64,000 nt of DNA from Oryzomonas sagensis (GTDB lineage: Bacteria > Desulfobacterota > Desulfuromonadia > Geobacterales > Pseudopelobacteraceae): NCBI RefSeq assembly GCF_008802355.1, contig NZ_VZRA01000001.1, forward strand, positions 628,980-692,979, read 5' to 3'. This document shows positions 1 to 8,576 of the stretch, piece after piece (positions within the stretch are counted from its first letter, which is position 1; every line of letters begins with the position of its first letter). The notes beneath the pieces were generated by a model. The model worked only from the letters and a program-made list of their open reading frames with translations. It made no database searches and was not told the DNA's origin. The position numbers and the translations under genes were made by a program.

Positions 1-140
1 AACAGAAGAACGCCCGGCGCGGCCGGAACCCCCAGACCGGAGAATCGATCATACTCGACCCCCGGAGGGTGCTCACCTTCAAGCCGAGCAACCTGCTGCG
101 GGCGGCAATCAACGGCGATACGGGGCAGGAGTCGGCGTGA
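1..140 (+). CDS. HU/IHF family DNA-binding protein, C-terminal fragment
   Basis: Partial gene; only the last 45 or so codons lie in the window, read in the frame that begins at base 3 and stops with TGA at 138-140. The peptide contains [10 protein letters not shown] followed by [12 protein letters not shown], the classic C-terminal arm and last helix of integration host factor/HU subunits, which bend DNA as dimers. The stop overlaps the GTG start of the next gene by four bases (GTGA), so the two are probably cotranscribed. Which subunit (alpha, beta or HU) cannot be decided from this piece. Confidence 0.85.
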   Translation, partial: QKNARRGRNPQTGESIILDPRRVLTFKPSNLLRAAINGDTGQESA

Positions 141-1087
141 AACGGGTACAACTCGGCGCCACCGGCATCGGCATCTTTCCGCTCATCTACGGGACACTCC
201 CCCTGGGGCCCCTCCAGGCCGGCATTGCCCCCCGCGAGGGAGGCAGGCTCATCCGCCATGCCCTTGAGCGGGGAGTCACCATGCTCGACACGGCCGCGCT
301 CTACGGGACCTATCCCCATATCCGGGAAGGGCTCGACGGCTGGCGGGGCGAGGTGACCATCGCGACCAAGACCCATGCCGCCGACGCAGCCACCGCCCGC
401 GCACATGTGGAACAGGCCCTGCGGGAACTGGGCAGGGAACGGCTCGATATCGTGCATATCCACGGCGCCCGGGTGGCCGACCCCTTCACGGAACGGGCCG
501 AGGTGCTGGAAGCGCTCCTCACCATGAAGCAGGAGGGGAAGATCGCCCATGTGGGATTCTCCTCCCACTATATCGAGGCCTTCCGCAAGGCCGTTTCCCA
601 CCCGGAGTTCGAGGTGGTCCACCCCCTGATCAACAAAAACGGCATGGGCATCCTGGATGGAACCGCCGCAGAGATGGCCTTGGCCATCGCCGCCTGCGCC
701 CGTTCCGGCCAGGGGGTCTACGCCATGAAGGCGCTGGCGGGGGGCAACCTGATCGCCGAGGCGCGCCAAAGCATGGCCTTCGTGGCTGGTCTCGAAGGCG
801 TCCACGGGGTCGCCGTCGGCATGCTTTCCGAACAGGAGATCGACGCCAACGTCGCCTTCTTCGAGCGCGAGGTGATGGATGAGGCGGTCTGGCAGGGGCT
901 GGAAAGCCGGCGCCGCAAGTTGTTGATCATGGAGCGGTTCTGCAAGGGATGCGGCAAATGCGTCGAGATCTGCGGCAGCAAGGCGCTGTCGCTGGTGGAG
1001 GGCAAGGCGGTGGTGGACGAGGCGGCCTGCGTGCTGTGCGGCTACTGCGGTTCCGGCTGCCCCGAGTTCTTCATCCGGGTGGTCTGA
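137..1087 (+). CDS. aldo/keto reductase with C-terminal 4Fe-4S ferredoxin domain
   Basis: A 316-residue protein starting with GTG overlapping the upstream stop. The first ~270 residues are an aldo/keto reductase barrel: the DTAALYG segment carries the Asp and Tyr, ATKTHA the Lys and VHIHGAR the His of the usual catalytic tetrad. The last 50 residues hold two iron-sulphur motifs, [11 protein letters not shown] and [12 protein letters not shown], i.e. a dicluster ferredoxin module. This architecture (COG1453-like) suggests that electrons can come from ferredoxin as well as, or instead of, NADPH; the substrate is unknown. A perfect hairpin follows the stop codon. Confidence 0.88.
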   Translation: MKRVQLGATGIGIFPLIYGTLPLGPLQAGIAPREGGRLIRHALERGVTMLDTAALYGTYPHIREGLDGWRGEVTIATKTHAADAATARAHVEQALRELGRERLDIVHIHGARVADPFTERAEVLEALLTMKQEGKIAHVGFSSHYIEAFRKAVSHPEFEVVHPLINKNGMGILDGTAAEMALAIAACARSGQGVYAMKALAGGNLIAEARQSMAFVAGLEGVHGVAVGMLSEQEIDANVAFFEREVMDEAVWQGLESRRRKLLIMERFCKGCGKCVEICGSKALSLVEGKAVVDEAACVLCGYCGSGCPEFFIRVV

Positions 1088-1146
1088 ACGAAACCCTGGA
1101 TCCTGAGGACCTCCCGGATTCAGGAAACTACAGAGCCATGAACACA

Positions 1147-1184
1147 ACGGCCCGGCCAGTTCTCTAACTGGCCGGGCCGTTTGC
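1147..1184 (+). terminator. hairpin between convergent genes
   Basis: Perfect 15-bp stem (1147-1161 with 1166-1180) around a CTCT loop, followed by only three T residues. It lies between the aldo/keto reductase and the convergent Tim44-like gene. The T-tract is short, so termination strength is uncertain. Confidence 0.6.
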
Positions 1185-1206
1185 CTGTGTGACGCTGCGG
1201 ACGGAA

Positions 1207-2169
1207 TTATTTCTGGTCGATTCCCGAAAGCCGCCACGGGTTGTTGCCCACCGGCCGGGTAAAGGTCCAGAACTCCTCGAATTTCACCGGATCGGTCTTG
1301 CTTCCCTCCACCACCTGGCCGCTCGCGTCGTCGGTCGTATAGTCCAGCAGGTTGGCGTAGATCAGGGCCGTGATATAGTCCTGGCCCGACTCCTGCCACG
1401 CCTCGCTGACCTCCACGTTGCGCACGGCGATATTCTCCAGCCGGTTCACCCTGTGCTCACGCAGCAGCCGGTCGATATCCTCCTGGAAGATGCGCCGCAT
1501 ATCCGGGGTCAATAACGGCGTCACACTGCTGAGGTCCCGGTTCATCCAGGCACCCTGGATCTTGAAAAAGATATCCATGACCCCGTCCGCGAAGCGTTGT
1601 TCATCAAAACCCGGGTCCATCTGCCTGATGTGGGAGAGGCCCGCTGCAAGGTCGCCGGCGGTATCGGCGTAGGCCGACTGGATGGGCCGGGGTGCCTCGG
1701 GCTCGGAGTACCCTCCCATGGCAGAGGGGCTCTGGTAGGGGGCGGCTTCATTACGCCTCCCTTTGACGATCCGGTAGACCAGGTAAATGATCCCGGCGAT
1801 CAGGATGATCTCGAACAGCCCGATCCCGCCGCCAAAGCCTCCCCCCATCCCGCCGCCGAAACCCATGCTGCGGAATAGCATACCGCCCAGCAGGCCGCCC
1901 GCAAGACCGCCGGCCATGCTGCGCAGGAAACCGCCGCCGGCAGGCTGGGGGGCCTGGTAGGGCGACGGCGAGAACGGCTGGGGCGCAGCCTGCTGGCTGG
2001 GGCGGGGCTGCGAAAAAGGCGACACCGGCTGGGAATAGCTGCGCGACCCGCGGCTGCCGAAGGATTTTCCGCCGCCGGCGCGGGCCTCTGCCTCGACGGT
2101 GACGAGGGTTGCGCCTGCCAGCATGGCCACCAGGCTGAAAACCACCACCAACAGATATCTATTTTTCAT
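1207..2169 (-). CDS. Tim44-like domain membrane protein
   Basis: A 320-residue protein with an N-terminal hydrophobic signal segment (about 1-28), a low-complexity Ser/Pro/Gln/Gly region, a glycine-rich stretch (about 85-115), one transmembrane helix (about 117-137, LFEIILIAGIIYLVYRIV) and a C-terminal Tim44-like domain (about 190-320). Bacterial Tim44-domain proteins of this layout are widespread and poorly understood; mitochondrial Tim44 links the import channel to Hsp70, but that role does not transfer here. Transcribed alone; convergent with the upstream gene. Confidence 0.8.
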   Translation of the reverse strand: MKNRYLLVVVFSLVAMLAGATLVTVEAEARAGGGKSFGSRGSRSYSQPVSPFSQPRPSQQAAPQPFSPSPYQAPQPAGGGFLRSMAGGLAGGLLGGMLFRSMGFGGGMGGGFGGGIGLFEIILIAGIIYLVYRIVKGRRNEAAPYQSPSAMGGYSEPEAPRPIQSAYADTAGDLAAGLSHIRQMDPGFDEQRFADGVMDIFFKIQGAWMNRDLSSVTPLLTPDMRRIFQEDIDRLLREHRVNRLENIAVRNVEVSEAWQESGQDYITALIYANLLDYTTDDASGQVVEGSKTDPVKFEEFWTFTRPVGNNPWRLSGIDQK

Positions 2170-2285
2170 CGTGACTCCTTTTTAACCGAGGTATGCTTTG
2201 CAGAAAGGGTAACCACTGCTGCGCCATATGTCAATGCAGGCGGCGCGCTCCCCGGTATACGAAGGCTGGGCGGCGGCAGGCAGCG

Positions 2286-3011
2286 CTACATGATGCCGTT
2301 GAGTTGCCTGCGCAGCCCGGCGTGGTCCGGCACGTAACGCTCGACCAGGTTCCAGAAGCCGGGTCCGTGGTGCCGCTCCCTGATATGGCACAACTCGTGG
2401 ATGATCACGTAGTCGAGACACGCCGGAGGGGCTTTGATGAGGTGGAGATTGAGGGCTATGCGGCCGGTGCGGTACGAATAGCTTCCCCAGCGGCTTTTCA
2501 TGGAGCGGATCACGATGGGGGGAAGGGGAAGGTCTTCCGCCCCCATCCTCCGATGGCACTCGATTGCCCGTTCCCGAAAGAGCCCCGCCGCCTGATCGCG
2601 GTACCATGCGTCGATGAGCAGGCGCGTGGCCCGAGGGCCCAATTCGTCCGGGGCGGCAACCACCAGCGTGTCCCCCCTGAGCGCCACCGCTTCCGCCGTG
2701 CCCCGCTCCAGGCTTAATCCATACCCCCGCCCCTGGAACCAGAAGGTCGCGCCGGGGTCGTATGTTTGGCAAGGCTTGGGCGGCGCGCTGTCGAACTCCC
2801 GCCATACCTTGGCGATCCACGCGGCCCGCCGGGAGACGAAGTCCCGTATCTCCCCGAGGGAGGTGCGTACCGGAACCCTGACGATCACCGACTTGTCCGG
2901 CCTGACCGTCATGCCCAGGGTCCGGCGCCGGGCATGGCAGTACTGGAACGGGATCACCATGCCATGGCATTCGATGGCGTCGAGGCGAAGTTGTACTTTG
3001 GAAACGGTCAC
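2286..3011 (-). CDS. YgjP-like (SprT-fold) zinc metallopeptidase
   Basis: 241 residues. The zinc site HELCH (about 205-209) is followed by the RERHHGPGFW segment supplying the third ligand, the signature of the YgjP/DUF45 family of minigluzincins. The upstream conserved RSMKSRWGSYS segment also fits. The start ATG overlaps the stop of the upstream membrane protein gene by four bases (ATGA), indicating translational coupling. No signal peptide, so probably cytoplasmic. Physiological substrate unknown. Confidence 0.85.
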   Translation of the reverse strand: MTVSKVQLRLDAIECHGMVIPFQYCHARRRTLGMTVRPDKSVIVRVPVRTSLGEIRDFVSRRAAWIAKVWREFDSAPPKPCQTYDPGATFWFQGRGYGLSLERGTAEAVALRGDTLVVAAPDELGPRATRLLIDAWYRDQAAGLFRERAIECHRRMGAEDLPLPPIVIRSMKSRWGSYSYRTGRIALNLHLIKAPPACLDYVIIHELCHIRERHHGPGFWNLVERYVPDHAGLRRQLNGIM

Positions 3012-3499
3012 GATCTCCCCTGCCTGATCCAGCCGATCAGGCTGCCCATGGCGTAGAGCCCCCCCATGGGTACGGCCCAGGCGACAAAGAGCCAGCCCGA
3101 CAACTTCAGGCGTCTCGATGTCAGGGTTTCCACGGCCTGGCGGTATTCCCTCCCTATCCTGTCAAAGCCCCCATCACCCTCCCTGCCGATCCGGTAGGCC
3201 TTGCGGACCTGGGCGATCCATGGGCCATATCCCTGGGTGCGGGCCGCTTCGAATATCTTCTCGGGGGAATCACCCACGAAGGCGAGACCGTCGTACCGGC
3301 GCGCCTCTTCCGTAACGGCGAACACCATGGCCTTGTCCACCTGCCGGCGCTCCGGCATGAGCAGCCAACCGGTGGCGACAAGCATGAGCAGATACGCGCC
3401 CCCCGTCACCAGCCAGAGACGCTGCCAACTCTTCAGGTCGCAGCGCCGTTGCGCACGGCTCCAGATGCCGGACCGGTCCTTGTGGAGCGTAACATTCAT
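3008..3499 (-). CDS. hypothetical two-helix membrane protein
   Basis: Not recognised. I take the ATG at 3499 (163 residues, MNVTLHKDRSG) rather than the longer open frame reaching 3691, because the extra N-terminus is Arg/Gly/His-rich and looks like non-coding translation. Two transmembrane helices are visible (about residues 30-50 and 132-155) flanking a charged domain of ~80 residues with RIGREGDGGFDRIGREY. It precedes the YgjP-like protease with a four-base overlap, so the two may act together. Confidence 0.6.
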   Translation of the reverse strand: MNVTLHKDRSGIWSRAQRRCDLKSWQRLWLVTGGAYLLMLVATGWLLMPERRQVDKAMVFAVTEEARRYDGLAFVGDSPEKIFEAARTQGYGPWIAQVRKAYRIGREGDGGFDRIGREYRQAVETLTSRRLKLSGWLFVAWAVPMGGLYAMGSLIGWIRQGRS

Positions 3500-3893
3500 G
3501 GCCGTTTTCCCGGCATTGCCGGCGGTCCTTTCCGAGGTTGCCCATTGAGAAGTATGGTACGCCAGAGGCGCCCTCCGGTCAAGGTGATGGGCGTCTGAGC
3601 CCCCTGCCCCACAGCCGGTGGCGCGAAACCCGCGTCTGTTCTTGAAAGGAGCTTCTCCGGCGGAAAGAGTGGCAAAATCGGAAAGTGCCATCCTTATGCT
3701 ATATCGTGTCTATATGCTTACAATGGCTTATATGGGGCAGGCAATACCTCATTTCAGGTACAAAAGATCCGCCCCCTCAAAACAAGGAAAATACAACACG
3801 CTGATTATTCATATTTTTTATACATCGACCACAATTGGCACCACTTATGCTCTTTCTTTCGCAGGTTTTTAAATTTCTTCGGAGGTAGTACAA
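3500..3893. other. AT-rich intergenic region
   Basis: 394 bases between divergent genes. From about 3690 to 3875 the DNA is clearly more AT-rich than its surroundings, consistent with a promoter zone for the small secreted protein downstream. No open frame here has a credible start or recognisable product, and I could not single out one promoter. Confidence 0.5.
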
Positions 3894-4124
3894 ATGAAAA
3901 AAGTTCTCTCCACCATCGTTGCCGCTATCGTAGCCCTGTCCTTCTCGGCTGTTGTTTTCGCTGCTGACGCTGCTGCTCCTGCTGCTGACGCCGCTGCTCC
4001 GGCTGCTGAAAAAAAAGAAGTGAAGAAACCGGCTAAGAAAGCCAAAAAAGCAAAGAAAGCCAAAAAAGCTGAGAAAAAAGAAGCCGCTCCGGCTGCTGAC
4101 GCTGCTGCTCCGGCTGCCAAGTAA
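3894..4124 (+). CDS. small secreted Ala/Pro/Lys-rich repeat protein
   Basis: A 76-residue protein with a good ribosome site (GGAGGT about 10 bases before ATG) and a clean signal peptide (about 1-23, ending VVFA-AD). The mature part is made of three repeat blocks: ADAAAPAADAAAPAAE, then a lysine-rich tract of KKAKKAKKAKKAE type, then AAPAADAAAPAAK. Such composition is seen in histone-H1-like or cell-wall/polyanion-binding low-complexity proteins; no function can be assigned. It has its own terminator, so it is a monocistronic gene, probably well expressed. Confidence 0.75.
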   Translation: MKKVLSTIVAAIVALSFSAVVFAADAAAPAADAAAPAAEKKEVKKPAKKAKKAKKAKKAEKKEAAPAADAAAPAAK

Positions 4125-4151
4125 TTCCTTTTCCTCCTAAAGGAAAACAAA

Positions 4152-4187
4152 AAAAGGCCGCATACATCACTGTATGCGGCCTTTTGC
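4152..4187 (+). terminator. Rho-independent terminator
   Basis: 15-bp perfect stem (4152-4166 with 4171-4185) with TCAC loop and A-tract/T-tract flanks, 27 bases after the stop codon of the small Ala/Pro/Lys-rich protein. The flanking A and T runs make it plausible on both strands. Confidence 0.85.
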
Positions 4188-4288
4188 GTCCCGACCCAGA
4201 CCCTACCGCACGCAGGACATCACCGTTATCCATCGCTTCAAACCACCGACCGGTGCAGCCCCGAACCGGTTTCGCAAAAAAATCCCCC

Positions 4289-4330
4289 AGCTAATCATCA
4301 GCTAAGTTTCCCCCTATAGAGTCCTATCAT
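4289..4330 (+). promoter_or_regulatory. candidate PmrA-type direct-repeat operator and promoter
   Basis: AGCTAA is repeated exactly after a 5-base spacer (4289-4294 and 4300-4305, period 11 bp), the layout bound head-to-tail by OmpR/PmrA-family regulators. The second copy abuts a weak -35 region (CTAAGT, 4302-4307), 17 bases before a -10-like TATCAT (4325-4330). It stands ahead of an operon that itself encodes a PmrA-like regulator, so autoregulation is inferred. The rest of 4190-4452 shows no gene. Confidence 0.45.
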
Positions 4331-4452
4331 ACGACATCGCCGCAACGATGCCCCAAGGAGAAAATAGTAGAATTCGCAGGAAAAAGATTGAGCCATCTTA
4401 GAAAGCAGAGGAAATCACCGGCCGCACCCCCACCTCCCGCCGCGAAATTGCC

Positions 4453-5049
4453 ATGGAAAAATTTAACGAAGCACTGTTTTTGACGATCAACGCCCCGGCG
4501 CACCCCCAGGCATTGCTACTGGCCTCAGCGCGTGGGCTGGCCGAGTGGACGATCTGGCTGATACCGCTGATCCTGGCACTCGGCTGGCTCCGCGGGGATG
4601 GACGACAGCGCAGGCTGATGCTGGAGGCGGCGGCATCGGGTGGAGCCGGGCTGCTGATCAATCAGGGGATCGGCCTCTTCTGGCAGCATCCGCGCCCCTT
4701 TATGATCGGCCTGGGGCACACCTTTCTCGCCCATGCCCCGGACTCATCCTTCCCCAGCGATCATGCGACCCTGATCTGGGCGGTGGCCTTCAGCCTTCTG
4801 TTGCACGAACGCACCCGGGCCGCAGGTCTTGCCCTCGCGTTGTTGGGGCTGCCGGTGGCCTGGGCGCGAATCTACCTGGGGGTACACTTCCCACTGGATA
4901 TGGCCGGCGCGGCCCTGGTATCCCTGACGGCTGCCCGACTGGCCCTGTACCAGAGACGGCACCTTATCGGGCGGCTCTACCGGCCCATCCTGGCATGCTA
5001 TCGCTTGGCGGCCACGCCGCTGATCCGGCGGGGCTGGATATTGAAGTAA
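4453..5049 (+). CDS. PAP2 phosphatase, YbjG/BcrC-like undecaprenyl-diphosphatase
   Basis: 198 residues with about five transmembrane helices. The three PAP2 motifs are visible: FWQHPRPF, SFPSDHAT (PSDH form) and RIYLGVHFPLDM with the R-x5-H-x3-D triad. The HPRPF...FLAHAPDSSFPSDH spacing resembles E. coli YbjG, which recycles undecaprenyl diphosphate for peptidoglycan and O-antigen synthesis. The active site would face the periplasm. First gene of a five-gene operon that ends with a two-component system; lipid carrier recycling and lipid A dephosphorylation are both possible roles. Confidence 0.85.
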   Translation: MEKFNEALFLTINAPAHPQALLLASARGLAEWTIWLIPLILALGWLRGDGRQRRLMLEAAASGGAGLLINQGIGLFWQHPRPFMIGLGHTFLAHAPDSSFPSDHATLIWAVAFSLLLHERTRAAGLALALLGLPVAWARIYLGVHFPLDMAGAALVSLTAARLALYQRRHLIGRLYRPILACYRLAATPLIRRGWILK

Positions 5050-5110
5050 CGTCATACGTAAAAAGCTTCGGAAAACTCACATGAAATCACCGCACGAAGA
5101 AGGATCAAGC

Positions 5111-5869
5111 ATGAACAGCACCGTTAAAGAGAACGTAAGCAAGGTTCCAGAGGCGGTACTCGTCTTCTGGATCATCAAAATCGCCGCCACCACCCTTGGT
5201 GAAACCGGCGGCGACGCAGTATCCATGTCCATGAACCTGGGCTATCTTGTTGCGACGGCACTCTTCGCCGCACTTTTTGCCGCCGCCGTCACCGCCCAGG
5301 TCTCAGCCAAGCGCTATCACCCGCTTTTGTATTGGACGACCATCATCGCAACGACCACAGTGGGTACTACGCTGGCCGATTTTTTCGATCGTTCCCTGGG
5401 TATCGGCTATGCCGGGGGCGCATCGCTTCTGTTTGCCCTACTCGTGGCTTCCCTGTTCACCTGGTATCGCACCATGGGGTCTGTCTCCATCGATACGGTA
5501 CGGACAAAAAAGGCAGAGATCTTTTACTGGGTGACGATCATGTTTTCCCAGACCCTCGGCACCGCGCTTGGGGACTGGACCGCTGATACGGCAGGGTTTG
5601 GCTACGCGAAAGGCGTCGTTGTGTTCACCATGCTGCTGGTGGCTGTTGTTGCCGCATATTACTGGACACGCATATCCCGTACGACGCTTTTCTGGACGGC
5701 ATTCATCCTTACGCGCCCGCTCGGGGCGGTGGTTGGCGACCTGCTCGACAAGCCGCACAGTTCCGGAGGACTGGCGCTCAGCCGTTACTCGGCGTCGGCG
5801 GTGCTTCTTACGTTGATACTGATAAGCCTGTACAGTTTTCCGCAAATGGCCGCACAGAAACACCACTGA
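5111..5869 (+). CDS. COG4705-like membrane protein with four internal repeats
   Basis: 252 residues from the ATG at 5111, chosen because AGAAGGATC lies just upstream; an in-frame ATG at 5081 is the alternative. The protein is almost wholly transmembrane and contains four copies of a ~60-residue unit marked by a TLG-x3-GD type motif: TTLGETGGDA, TTVGTTLADFFDRS, QTLGTALGDWTADT and RPLGAVVGDLLDKP. In the two central copies it is followed by GFGYA/GIGYA. Proteins of this type are annotated only as uncharacterised membrane-anchored proteins. Sits between two PAP2 phosphatases, suggesting a role in envelope lipid traffic (inference). Confidence 0.75.
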   Translation: MNSTVKENVSKVPEAVLVFWIIKIAATTLGETGGDAVSMSMNLGYLVATALFAALFAAAVTAQVSAKRYHPLLYWTTIIATTTVGTTLADFFDRSLGIGYAGGASLLFALLVASLFTWYRTMGSVSIDTVRTKKAEIFYWVTIMFSQTLGTALGDWTADTAGFGYAKGVVVFTMLLVAVVAAYYWTRISRTTLFWTAFILTRPLGAVVGDLLDKPHSSGGLALSRYSASAVLLTLILISLYSFPQMAAQKHH

Positions 5870-5887
5870 TTGAGAACGGGAGACTCT

Positions 5888-6595
5888 ATGCAGGCGAACA
5901 CATGGCGCGAGGCGTTGCTCGTACTGGTATTTCTGACGGTAGCCACGGCCGTAATTGCCGCTACCGGGGCAGATCTGGTGGTCTCGTCCCATTTCTACCG
6001 GTCCGGCGGGTGGCCGGTCGGGGAGCGGTTCCCCTGGAAACTGCTCTATCGCCTGGACCGGTACCCGGCACTCGCCATAGCGCTCTTTGGCCTGTGTGCC
6101 GCCTGCTACGGCAACTCGAAATCTTCGTGGCGCCCGTGGCGCCGTCGAGGAATTTTTCTGGTCCTGCTCCTGGCCCTGGGGCCGGGGGTTGTGGTAAATG
6201 GCGTTTTCAAGGATCATTGGGGCCGGCCACGGCCCCGTGAGATCGTGCAATTCGGCGGCTCCAAGCAGTTTCTCCACCCCTGGCAGCGGGGCATCGACGG
6301 CCAGGGGCGCTCCTTCCCCTGCGGCCACGGTTCGGCGGCGTTCTACCTGGCTGCGCCGTTTTTCATCTATCGCCGCACCAAGCCTGCGCTTGCCGGGAGG
6401 TGGCTGGCGGGCGGCCTTGTCTTCGGCCTGCTCATGAGCTACGCCCGCATAGCCCAGGGTGGGCATTTCCTGAGCGATATCCTCTGGGCCTGGGGGATGG
6501 TCTATCTGACGGCGCTGGCGCTGTCGGCCCTGCTGTTGCCGCGCGGGGTGGATGTGGTATATTTGGCGAATCACGGTGAATTACAGGAGATCTGA
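5888..6595 (+). CDS. PAP2 family phosphatase, LpxE/LpxF-like
   Basis: 235 residues from ATG 5888 (GGGAG upstream). Signature motifs: KDHWGRPRP (K-x6-RP), SFPCGHGSA (PCGH replacing the usual PSGH) and RIAQGGHFLSD (R-x5-H-x3-D), with five to six membrane helices. This motif set matches lipid phosphatases such as lipid A 1- or 4'-phosphatases and phosphatidylglycerophosphatase-like enzymes. The Ser-to-Cys change in motif 2 leaves the catalytic His intact. The stop codon TGA shares its last base with the ATG of the downstream response regulator, so the enzyme is tied to the two-component pair. Confidence 0.82.
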   Translation: MQANTWREALLVLVFLTVATAVIAATGADLVVSSHFYRSGGWPVGERFPWKLLYRLDRYPALAIALFGLCAACYGNSKSSWRPWRRRGIFLVLLLALGPGVVVNGVFKDHWGRPRPREIVQFGGSKQFLHPWQRGIDGQGRSFPCGHGSAAFYLAAPFFIYRRTKPALAGRWLAGGLVFGLLMSYARIAQGGHFLSDILWAWGMVYLTALALSALLLPRGVDVVYLANHGELQEI

Positions 6596-7257
6596 TGCGG
6601 GTGCTACTGGTTGAAGACGACCGGATGATCGGTGAAGCGACGATGCAGGCGTTGAAGGATGCCGCCTATGCCGTGGACTGGGTGCGGGACGGTGACCAGG
6701 CTTTGGATGCCGTCGAGACCGGCGAGTACGACGTGATGCTCCTTGACCTGGGGCTGCCCAAAGAGGACGGCTTGGTGGTTCTGGAGCGGATGCGCAGCCG
6801 TGGCGACGCAACCGCCGTGCTGATCGTTACGGCTCGGGACGGCTTGGATGACCGCATCAGGGGGCTGGATCTGGGGGCGGACGACTATCTGGTCAAGCCG
6901 TTCGCCGCGGGGGAGTTGCTGGCCCGCATGCGGGCCGTTGCCCGACGCAAGGGGGGGCAGGTTGCAGTGCTGTTAACCAACGGTGCTCTGTGTCTCGATC
7001 CGGTGACCAAGGAGGCCGGCTTCGGCGAGCGGCGCTGCCGCCTGTCCGCCCGGGAGTTCGCCCTATTGCAGGCGCTCTTGGTGCGGCCCGGCGCCATCCT
7101 GTCGCGCCAGGATCTGGAAACCCGCATCTATGGTTGGAACGAGGAGGTCGAGAGCAATGCCGTCGAGTTTCTGATCCACTCCGTGCGCAAGAAACTCGGC
7201 AGTGAGGCGATCAGAAACGTGAGGGGGTTGGGATGGATGGTGGATCGGCACCCATGA
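6595..7257 (+). CDS. OmpR/PmrA-family response regulator
   Basis: 220 residues. Receiver domain (1-115) with acidic pair EDD near the N-terminus, phosphoacceptor Asp in MLLDLGLP (about residue 51), T in VTARDG and Lys in VKPFAAGE. C-terminal winged helix (about 125-218) with SAREFALLQALL and the recognition/wing region ending RGLGWMV. Closest in feel to PmrA/QseB regulators. Overlaps the upstream phosphatase stop by one base and the sensor kinase start by four bases. Its binding site may be the direct repeat at 4289-4305. Confidence 0.92.
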   Translation: MRVLLVEDDRMIGEATMQALKDAAYAVDWVRDGDQALDAVETGEYDVMLLDLGLPKEDGLVVLERMRSRGDATAVLIVTARDGLDDRIRGLDLGADDYLVKPFAAGELLARMRAVARRKGGQVAVLLTNGALCLDPVTKEAGFGERRCRLSAREFALLQALLVRPGAILSRQDLETRIYGWNEEVESNAVEFLIHSVRKKLGSEAIRNVRGLGWMVDRHP

Positions 7258-8576
7258 ATAGGTCTCTGCATCGCCAGCTTTCCGGCTGGATTGCCCTGGT
7301 AACGATCATCAGCGGCATAGCCGCCGGCGGATGCTCCTTTTTTTTGGCCTTCCGGGAGGCCCAGGAGCTGCAGGATGACCAGCTCCAACAGGTGGCACTG
7401 CTGGTCGGGCGTTCCGACAAGGCCGTGGAGCCCTGGGCCGGAATAACCAAGGCAGAGAAACGGCACGACCCCGATGCGCGGATCATCATCGCCCCTCTGG
7501 GGACGCCGGTGTCGGCGGGGCAGAACGTCCAGGTTACGCGGCCCGCGATTCCGCCCGACCTCCCGGAAGGGCTCCAGACCATCGACAGTCAAGGCGAGAC
7601 CTGGCGGTTGTTTGTTCGCACCCTGCCGTCGGGCTTGAGGATTGCGGTGGGGCAGCCGACGGCCGTTCGCAACGAGACCGCCCGGGAGAGCGGCCTGCGC
7701 ACCCTGGTGCCGGTGTTGCTGCTGGTGCCCTTCCTAAGCCTTTTGACCGCCTGGCTCGTCCGGCGCGCGCTGGCACCGGTCGCCAGCCTTTCCCGGCAGC
7801 TGGACCAACGGGACGACACCAATCTGACAACGCTCCCCGAAAACGGCGTTCCTAAGGAGATCAGGCCATTTGTAACGTCCATCAACGGCCTGATGCAGCG
7901 GCTCGACGATACGCTCGCCCAACAACGCCGTTTCATCGCCGATGCCGCCCACGAGTTGCGCTCGCCTTTGACAGCCCTGACCTTGCAGGCGGAAAACCTG
8001 GAGCGGAGCGACCAGCCCCGGGAGCGCGAGGAGCGCCTCCGGCACCTCAAGGAAGGTCTGGCCCGTACCCGCTCGCTGCTGGATCAATTACTCTCTCTGG
8101 CGCGGCAACAATCCAGTGCCGTTCCCGCGGTCGAATTTCGCCTGGACCGTCTCGTCCAGCAGGTGCTCGAGGATGTGATGCCGATGGCCGCGGCCAAGGG
8201 GATCGACCTGGGTTGTGAACGTCTTGAGGAGGTAGTCGTGAATGCCCCTACCGACGCGCTGACCATCCTGATGCGTAACGCCGTCGACAACGCCGTCCGC
8301 TATACCCCGGCCGGCGGGATCGTGGATGTGGAACTGTACCGCGAGGAAGGCCGGGTGGTCTTTCAGGTGGCCGACAACGGCCGGGGGATTCCGTCCGACG
8401 AGGAGAAGAGGATCTTTGAGCCGTTTTACCGGGTCATTGGCACCGATGAAACCGGCAGCGGCCTGGGGTTGGCCATAGTGCGCAGTATTGCCGACCGGTT
8501 GGGCGGGACCGTCACGCTTCGTAATCGGGAAGGTGCCGCAGGAGCCCTGTTTCGTTATCTATTTCCGCCCGGCTGA
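7254..8576 (+). CDS. PmrB/QseC-like sensor histidine kinase
   Basis: 440 residues from the ATG at 7254, which overlaps the regulator stop as ATGA; an in-frame start at 7233 would lie inside the regulator gene. TM1 near residues 10-32, a ~115-residue periplasmic sensor region, TM2 near 145-165, HAMP linker, HisKA with phospho-His in AAHELRSPLTALTLQ, and HATPase with NAVDNAVRYTP (N box), DNGRGIP (G1) and GSGLGLAI (G2). Expected to phosphorylate the co-encoded regulator. In PmrB relatives the ligand is metal or cationic peptide; here it is unknown. Confidence 0.92.
   Translation: MNRSLHRQLSGWIALVTIISGIAAGGCSFFLAFREAQELQDDQLQQVALLVGRSDKAVEPWAGITKAEKRHDPDARIIIAPLGTPVSAGQNVQVTRPAIPPDLPEGLQTIDSQGETWRLFVRTLPSGLRIAVGQPTAVRNETARESGLRTLVPVLLLVPFLSLLTAWLVRRALAPVASLSRQLDQRDDTNLTTLPENGVPKEIRPFVTSINGLMQRLDDTLAQQRRFIADAAHELRSPLTALTLQAENLERSDQPREREERLRHLKEGLARTRSLLDQLLSLARQQSSAVPAVEFRLDRLVQQVLEDVMPMAAAKGIDLGCERLEEVVVNAPTDALTILMRNAVDNAVRYTPAGGIVDVELYREEGRVVFQVADNGRGIPSDEEKRIFEPFYRVIGTDETGSGLGLAIVRSIADRLGGTVTLRNREGAAGALFRYLFPPG

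Noticed and set aside
5438-6574. Minus-strand frame opposite the COG4705-like and second PAP2 genes
   Set aside because: Spans two real genes antisense, Arg/Gln/Pro-rich, no motif.
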